Assembly (NCBI GenBank): GCA_021464415.1
Contig: CM038468.1
Coordinates: 64,125,220-64,189,219, forward strand
Source: Lonicera japonica
Lineage: Eukaryota; Streptophyta; Magnoliopsida; Dipsacales; Caprifoliaceae
Reading direction: 5' to 3'
Length of the DNA: 64,000 nt
In this document: positions 58,001-64,000 of the stretch, in pieces
How positions within the stretch are numbered: position 1 is the stretch's first letter
Layout: every line of letters begins with the position of its first letter
Program-made: the position numbers and the translations under genes
Notes under the pieces: generated by a model
Databases searched by the model: none
The model's input: the letters and a program-made list of their open reading frames with translations, nothing else
Told to the model about the DNA's origin: nothing

Positions 58001-59552
58001 CTAAAATTGTGCTTACGTGTATTTTCGGCATCCTTTGTAAAACTTTAAACTTCTCTCCCTCAATGATTCAGCACTCTCCTCCAAGCACTGTATCTGTTTC
58101 ACAAAGAAATATTACTGACCCGTAAAACCTTGGCAGCAATCAATAAAAATCCAATGTGTTGATACAGCAACAATTTGTTGTTGCTTTGTGGGTCATAACA
58201 AATAAGAGGTATTATAACAAGTTAACCTCCGACAATGTGTCTGGATGCAAAATTAATAAAATAATTATGTAATTACAGAATTAGAAGGTTTATTATAGAT
58301 ATTCGCTTCGGTAAGATCCCATGTCCATATAATAGGGATCGTGGGACTATATTCAACACAAATGCACTTCAAATGCCTGTAAAGACTGTAACGAATTAAA
58401 TGAATAAGAAGGTGGCGAAATGGGGAAGATTTGAAACAAAAACTGTTCATCTAAAACATGAAACTGCAAAGATAGCATCGTTTGAAACAAAGAAAAGAAG
58501 ATACTTTGTTTGAAAGAATCCATGAGATAAAACTCAAAAGAGCAAACAAGATATTTTGCATTCCATCTCTGGCTCCTGTTCATCAAGCAAGCTTGTCAAA
58601 TGAGCAGTACACAGGACATACACGTACGATTACAAGATCGTCTCATTTTGATCTAAAAAGGTAATGGTAAAACACAGAGCACTATTCATTAGTATGACTC
58701 TGAAGTACAAAAGATGGCTCCGCAGTGAACGGGATTTTCTCTTTCTTCTCCATGATTGTCAATTATCATCTAAAGCATTTAAAGCCATCAATATAAAGTT
58801 TAGAAATGAGTATTTTTTTGGGCAAAGAAACCAAAAAAATTGAAAAGGTTACAATTTATATTCTGAAAGAAAGCCCTAGACTAAAAAATGCCCGATTTTC
58901 AGAACTTGAAGGACTAGGGACCTTGAACACTTACTTCTATGCAGCTAAGTTCTGCCAAAAAAAAAAAATCATCAGTACCTAAATACTATGCCTAATATCA
59001 GTCCAAACAGGATCAGCTAGAATTATACTATGTAGTGATACACTGCAGTTGAGAGAACGTTGGAATCACTAATTAGTTACATCCATTATTTTAGGCACGT
59101 ATGTGTAATCGATATTTTGAATTAGACGTCTATCAAAAGCAGTATTTTATTATAGGGAAGACTATATACGTAATTGGATCCACTCTCTTAAGACTGTCAC
59201 TCTCTTAAGACTATCACTCTCAAGACAACGCCACGCAAGCGCATGCTCGAGAATGCTACACAACTGAAACAACTTAATGAGTTACTCTACCACAACTCTT
59301 AAACATGAACGAACAAGTACAACTCGTGAGAAGGTCCTAAATTGGCAAAATGCATTATCTTTTTTCTTTTTTTGATGAGAAAGATAAACGAAGCATCCAA
59401 AAGCAATTAAGCTAAACTGCACAGTTAGGAACAGAGTTTCAATGCAACGCCTTTCAAGCTCCAACACAACCATTACTTAACAAATTATACAGAGAGAGAG
59501 AAGAGACCTGTTTACGAAACATAGGGGAGTCATCTAGCTTGGAGAAATGCAT
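46038..59552 (-). CDS. VAN3: VAN3/SCARFACE (AGD3), BAR-PH-ArfGAP-ankyrin protein
   Basis: This ACAP-type ARF GTPase-activating protein acts in trans-Golgi and endocytic vesicle traffic needed for auxin transport and continuous leaf veins. Nineteen exons can be read: 59552-59508, 58093-58017, 57373-57273, 56800-56730, 56365-56303, 55458-55414, 54512-54447, 54337-54290, 54171-54076, 54001-53960, 49419-49204, 49066-48935, 48792-48568, 48446-48360, 48264-47929, 47666-47521, 47382-47289, 46782-46298, 46152-46038. All introns are GT-AG. The 829 aa (Arabidopsis 827) start [15 protein letters not shown]. Order: BAR (about 1-225), PH (about 291-435, from [14 protein letters not shown]), ArfGAP with C514, C517, C534, C537 (CX2CX16CX2C) and arginine finger R542 (GVHRNLG), then ankyrin repeats to the end. 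Intron 10 holds a copia element. Exons are intact. Confidence 0.96.
49581..49721 (-). repeat. 3' LTR of intronic copia element
   Basis: On the plus strand it runs from CGTGAGAATTGTGAG to AATATCTAATA. The first base is probably a T to C change relative to TGTGAG in the other LTR. It contains a small extra TTGTA unit relative to the 5' LTR. The polypurine AAGGGGGAG on the element strand adjoins at 49722-49731. Confidence 0.9.
49729..50603 (-). pseudogene. RT C-terminus and RNase H of intronic copia
   Basis: The frame at 50603-50361 reads [16 protein letters not shown] and [12 protein letters not shown], then [12 protein letters not shown] before a stop. Later frames (50231-50019 and 50052-49729) carry RNase H pieces, including the [20 protein letters not shown] segment, where the family has C-D-N; the Asp here is Asn. 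The last frame ends with the DMFTKSL segment next to the polypurine tract. Confidence 0.82.
50649..51407 (-). pseudogene. Reverse transcriptase of intronic copia
   Basis: A 252-codon open frame covers most of [14 protein letters not shown], then NGTWDLV-like [36 protein letters not shown]-type [15 protein letters not shown] and [12 protein letters not shown]. The catalytic strand reads [11 protein letters not shown] instead of Y-V-D-D, so the second Asp is lost and the enzyme would be inactive. A stop follows directly. Confidence 0.88.
51675..52488 (-). pseudogene. Integrase of intronic copia (broken)
   Basis: Pieces in three frames: [12 protein letters not shown] and HYDVW at the start of the core, a segment with [14 protein letters not shown] (52354-52172), then [36 protein letters not shown] and FGCTCFVYD (52175-51675). 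The [13 protein letters not shown] block with its catalytic Glu survives ([14 protein letters not shown]). Frameshifts and stops separate the pieces. Confidence 0.83.
52645..53020 (-). pseudogene. Protease region and gag-pol junction of intronic copia
   Basis: The sequence reads [20 protein letters not shown], a stop, [16 protein letters not shown] with an intact DSGASDH protease motif, and then [12 protein letters not shown]. Upstream of about 53020 there is no gag domain before the primer site at 53424, only leader sequence. Gag has therefore been lost by an internal deletion. Confidence 0.8.
53180..53320 (-). repeat. TACTGTTCAC-type short repeats in the copia leader
   Basis: On the element strand, variants of TACTGTTCAC recur about eight times (for example CACTGTTCACG, TACTGTTTATC, TTACTGTTCACAG, TTACTATTCATC, TTACTGTTTACA) in the untranslated leader between the primer site and the coding region. 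Confidence 0.75.
53436..53570 (-). repeat. 5' LTR of intronic copia element
   Basis: On the plus strand it runs from TGTGAGAATTGTGAG to AATATCTAACA. On the element strand it is followed at once by TGGTATCAAAGC (53424-53435), the initiator-Met tRNA primer site with one mismatch. Confidence 0.9.
53697..53890. mobile_element. Possible Stowaway-type MITE fragment in VAN3 intron 10
   Basis: The segment begins ACTCCACTCCATCTGTCCCA, close to the CTCCCTCCGTCCCA end of Stowaway MITEs. The other end is not clear. It lies between the copia element and exon 10. Confidence 0.35.
55545..55790. mobile_element. Stowaway-like MITE remnant and 50-bp repeat in VAN3 intron 5
   Basis: A C-run of about 16 bases is at 55548-55563. 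Then AAGAACACTTATTTAATTTT with ACATTGATTTTAGAACT occurs twice at a 50-bp spacing (from about 55659 and 55709). The segment ends AATTGGGACGGAGGGACTA at about 55768-55787, which is the reverse complement of a Stowaway MITE end. It lies between exons 6 and 5. Confidence 0.5.
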
Positions 59553-60184
59553 GTTGGTAACAGAGATTGGTCTCCTCCTCCTGTTGATGTCTGTAAAAAT
59601 ACTTAATTAACATCACATTGATCATGCTCGATCGTGGAAGGTTGAAACTGCCCCACTGCCACTTGATGCTGTGCAAGCACAACAAGATCACTCATTTTTT
59701 TTCCCCGATCTCAGATCACCGGTGAAGCACTATTATTACTAACCACCTCCGTTACTTCAATTTTATTTTACTACATATATTAAACTGTCTGAGCAGTCTA
59801 AGACACAGAACCGAAGCGAGGACGACGAGAAACCACTGAGTAATTAAATTTAATTTAGGCTCGATTAGTGTGTAATCAAGTAAAGAGAGCAGAGGCTTTG
59901 GAAGTAGCAAAGCAAAATGAACTGATTTGGTAGGCACAGAACCCTAGAAGAACGACGACGACAACAACAAGTAGGAGAACCAGATAGTGAAACCCTAGAA
60001 AACAGAGGAAAACAGAAAGGAGAGTTAAATTATGCGATAGGAGAGCAAAGTGTTGAATGGGAAGTATCGGGATTTGAATGTATCAAATCTAGGCTAGGCT
60101 AGACCAGACCAGACCACGACGACGACGATTTCATTAACCTGAAAGTGTTTTGAGTGTTGTGTTTTGTTGTATCCAACTCCTCAG

Positions 60185-60215
<31 letters not shown>

Positions 60216-60250
60216 ACCAGACACTGATACAGGAGACACCTTTTCCCCTA
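59553..60250 (-). promoter_or_regulatory. VAN3 5' leader with probable 5' UTR intron
   Basis: On the gene strand, TTTCAG|GTTAATG at 60138 is a good donor and TATTTTTACAG|ACATC at 59591 a good acceptor. An intron at 59591-60138 in the 5' UTR is therefore likely. The upstream exon would contain a (CT)n tract (GA run at about 60187-60215 on the plus strand). The start context is ACCAACATGC. This is an inference from splice-like sites. Confidence 0.5.
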
Positions 60251-63200
60251 TTTTTCTTACCTTCTCTCTCTCTTTTTTTTCATTTTTTACTTTAATTCTA
60301 CTACACTTCGCCTGATATTCATTAAAAGTAAATTGAAAATATAAATATTCTTAAAACATCCCCAATAATAATATAAAAATTAACATGTAGATTATATGCA
60401 TCAACCAACTTTTATATTTTTTTAAAGTGTTCTCCAAATTTTGAAATAACTAATAAAATTTTAACATTCGTTAATTATCAATTTAAGGAATTTATTATTA
60501 TTTTCCTTGAAATTTTTATAAATAATTTTATAGTTACAATGTATCTTAATTTGTAGGTATTTATGAACAAATTTCAAATATATAGTTTTTATTAAAATCC
60601 AAATTTTACATTTGACTTTATTATATTCTCAAAAAAAAAAAAATGAAGACAAAAAATTAATGTGGTATTGTAAAATATGAGTGTATTTTGCATAACCATT
60701 TTACACAAACTTAGATTTTAAAAGACTGTTGAAGATAAAAAAAAATTACAAATTGTATAAATTTTACACAAAATAAAAATATATAAAGCTGTTGAAAATG
60801 CTCTTACGCTTAATTATACTAAATATATTAATGAGTTGTTACATTGTGATAATATTCTTTTATAAAAGCAGAGGCATTTCAATTGTTGAAATTGTATACA
60901 CATGTATACAGTAAACATATCCAATAGAAAATAATCTCTATTTTACTATTATATTTGACATGCAAGATAGAAAATTATTAAAAAAAAGAAGATAAAATAA
61001 AGTTATATTATCTGTTGTTGGTCATGATTGAATATTTGAATGAATTGTTTATTTTACAAAAGTCTTTTGGAAGGAAAAAAAATTCCACTTAGGATATTTT
61101 ATTATTTTATTCCAAACTAGTGTTAAGTTTCGTACAACGTACAGTTGACTTAAGAAATACCAACTCAAATATTAAAAAGAGATTCAAAGTGAAAAAATAG
61201 TGTAAACAAAAGAAATTGCATAGATAACTATTCATGGTTACTAATTAAATCACTTAAATTGACTGGGAAATAAATTTTCCTTAATATCAAATCCTTAATT
61301 TTTAGTCTAATAAATCATGAGATTTTGCCATCCTAAAATGATTTTAATATAATTCAATAAGAAAACAAATAATACATGGAGTTGCAATAAAAATGAAAGA
61401 ATGAAATGGGATAAAAAAAATATAGTAACACATTAACACTCTAAAAATTTGTATGAATCTCAACAATTTCACTATTACCATCTATAATCATAAAGAGAAC
61501 ATTGAGTAACGCAAAAGACCTTCTATGCTTTATGGATGATTTTAAATGCATCCACTCAACTATTCTTTTTACCCCAGTTTGAGAGGACTTGTTTTTCACT
61601 CCCACCAAATTTTACAAAAACTTGTCTACTCACCCCCCAAAGTGGGGTGAGTTTACTGAAAACTATATGATTAGATAAATAAAATATTTTGTGATGAAAC
61701 TTTCGTGACAAATTAAAATATTCACAAAAATTATTTAATAGCAACAATAGTTCATAATCTGCACGTACAAAAAAATTCATAAAGTATGATCAAGACAAAT
61801 TGTCAATATTATCATGTGTTTTGTATTTAATTTTGTGATGAATCACTATTTGGGTTAAAACTGATGGGAAAGAAAATATAATTTACCATAAAAATTAAAT
61901 GAACACCACACTAGTGCTAATTTATCGTAAAATCGTAAGACTTATGGTTTGAAAGCTCATAACCTCGTATCAAATATTTATGAAAATAATTTGAGAGTCT
62001 TTCTGTGCAAAAAGTTGCAAAATTTTTGGTTTTATAGCAATTAAGGTTGTGTTTGGTTTTTTACCTAGATGAGTTTTTAAAAAATTGGTGTTTGGTTGAA
62101 TGTTTTGAGTTAGAGTGTTTATGTTGAAAAGTGAAAATAATTAATCAGTTTCACTTGATGATAGGAAAAAAACATCTTGTTCAAAAATGCCAACCAAACA
62201 CAATAAATGTTTTTACACAATTTCATTCAATCGAAAATCCATAGACAACAAAAATTATGCTTTATTTGATTAATTATTGAAACGAAATGTAATCCACGTT
62301 CTTAAGTACATAATCTCAATTAGTACAGACCCATTGATGAAGAGAATGAGAGGAGACTAAAAAAATAAAAAAAACCAACTTTAGTAGGAAGGTAAAGGGT
62401 AGGCATAGAAGAAAAATAATGATGGAAAGGAAGAAAAGAGAAGAGAACGAGAGGAGGAAAATAAAAATGCAAAAAAAAACAAGCTCATCAGCGACGTAAA
62501 AGCAATGGGTGAGTTTATAAGATAATTCTGGGGTTAAATTATTAGAGATAAAAGTTTTAAGTGGGTGAAAAAATTAATTGAGTGTGTGCATTAAAATCAC
62601 CCTTTATAATGGTTACGCAAATCTTGTATGAAAGGAGAGTAGGTTGTTTGTGTTGATAGAACATGAAACGCCACGTTGTCGTTCCCATATTTAGGCAATG
62701 TGAAAGGTTTTTAAAATGAGAACAAATATAATTGGTAATATATATAGTATGAATGACACGGATGGTTCGAAAAAATATTTTGGTGCGTTGAATGGATGGG
62801 TATATTAATTGAGAAAATATAATTAAGTTAAAAGACATAAGAGGCTATGGATTAATACGTATTTGAATCAAATAATACGTTACATTTGATGGAGTAATAA
62901 ATACGTAAATTAATTTGGAAAGAGAATAAATTTGAAGTAAGAAAATTAAGAGGAGTTATGCGCTAATATAAAAGACATAGAAATTGACAAATAAAAGGAG
63001 ATGAATTGATTAAGAGGGATAGAGATGACAAAATGGAATAATTTGTAATTGAAACCAACCATAAAAATTAATGAATGTGAAATGTCAAAAAATATGGAGA
63101 AAGAGGATTATATAAACATCATAGGGTAAACTATAATAATTAGGCAATATAAATATGAATTAATTCGTTTTTAATTAAGTGTTTTAAAAAAATAAAGATT

Positions 63201-64000
63201 AAGTTGTAGTATATAATAATTTATATACAAATGCATCTAATGAAATGCCTCGTGGCGACACCACATCAAAGTTGAACATTATTTATTCGACCTTTTTAAA
63301 ATTAAAATAAAAATGCATTAATGCACAACTCAAAGCATGGTCGGTATACATCATATTTAGGGGACACCAATCAGACATTTATAATACTTGAATTCGATGT
63401 CAAACACAAGTATTGAATTTTTCTGAAACAATTTTTTAAAAATATCACAATTTTTATTAAGAAATGGTTGTACGGGATGAGTGGAAAAGACAATTCACTT
63501 CGATAAATTAATTTTTGAATCTTTAAAATATAAAGAAAGATAAAATATTTCATAATTGATATGTAAGATTCAAAGGTCAAGATACTTTTTCAAAACACTT
63601 TAATATAATATCTATTTTTTTTATTAAAGTGTGAAAATACAAGATTATTTTTTTGGAAGAATGCTAGTTGTTTTTACATGGATTGTAACTAATGTGTAAA
63701 TTAATTATGGTACATGTATAAATTTAAATAATTAAATTTAAAGTTTGTCGATTAGTGGTTTTAAACAAGACACACAATAACCAATAAATAATTTTTAAAT
63801 ATATATATATATATATATTATCTAGGCTAGTAATTTAATCATTAAAATTGATATTGTTATCAAAACTCTATAAATAATGTCCGATGGTTTGATTTGTCAA
63901 TAATATATGTTGACCTTAAAGTCAATTAATCTTATTTTGATAATAACAATAAGTTAATAAAGTGTTATTTAACTTGTGTATTCAAATGATGTTAGCTCTT
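60251..64000. other. AT-rich intergenic DNA upstream of VAN3
   Basis: No gene can be supported. Apart from a small MITE at 62047-62203 and an AT run at 63800-63818, I see no repeats with clear boundaries. The short frames present are AT-rich and without domains. Confidence 0.45.
62047..62203. mobile_element. Small hAT-like MITE
   Basis: The perfect 12-bp inverted repeat TTGTGTTTGGTT / AACCAAACACAA bounds 157 bp. The interior repeats TTGGTGTTTGGTTGAA near the left end. The ends resemble common plant hAT MITEs with GTGTTTGG termini, but no 8-bp target duplication was found. Confidence 0.5.

Overview
This is nuclear DNA from a flowering plant, almost certainly a eudicot. It is AT-rich, has GT-AG introns with plant-like genes, and is filled with several lineages of plant LTR retrotransposons, Mutator-like and foldback MITEs and a tRNA-derived SINE. 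I could not identify the species.

Two host genes look intact, both on the minus strand. At 12022-14208 is a CORYNE (CRN) orthologue, the membrane-anchored receptor-like pseudokinase of CLAVATA3 signalling. At 46038-59552 is a 19-exon VAN3/SCARFACE/AGD3 orthologue, a BAR-PH-ArfGAP-ankyrin protein; all 19 exons could be traced and give an unbroken 829-residue reading frame. In Arabidopsis these are the consecutive loci At5g13290 and At5g13300, so the window preserves an ancestral gene pair that transposons have pushed about 32 kb apart.

Layout. 1-8609: a decayed minus-strand Ty3/gypsy element of the Tat type, with gag, protease, RT, RNase H and integrase remnants, an antisense ORF on the plus strand, a 70-bp minisatellite and one LTR; it runs off the left edge. 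8628-10589: a MITE, then a TIR element carrying captured fragments of a ribosomal protein L22 gene and a VQ-motif gene. 10590-15310: a foldback MITE, CRN and its 5' region. 15311-19446: AT-rich intergenic DNA with decayed repeats, a coding-like fragment and a copia LTR remnant. 19447-22556: two solo LTRs from different gypsy lineages, 16 bp apart. 22557-26559: AT-rich sequence, then a cluster of CpG-rich palindromes. 26560-35092: a complete but dead Ty3/gypsy chromovirus, probably Tekay/Del, with two LTRs. 36322-38821: a MULE-type TIR element with an imperfect 9-bp target duplication, and another Tat-family solo LTR. 38822-42519: a degraded Ty1/copia element. 43642-45430: a TIR element split by a SINE, a foldback MITE and a tandem repeat. 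46038-60250: VAN3, whose intron 10 holds a 4-kb copia element with a perfect target duplication. 60250-64000: AT-rich intergenic DNA with one small MITE.

I found no previously undescribed enzymatic or defence system. The most informative signals are the conserved CRN-VAN3 pair, the two-gene capture element, the palindrome cluster, the minisatellite inside the Tat element, and the nested insertions whose boundaries can be read to the base.
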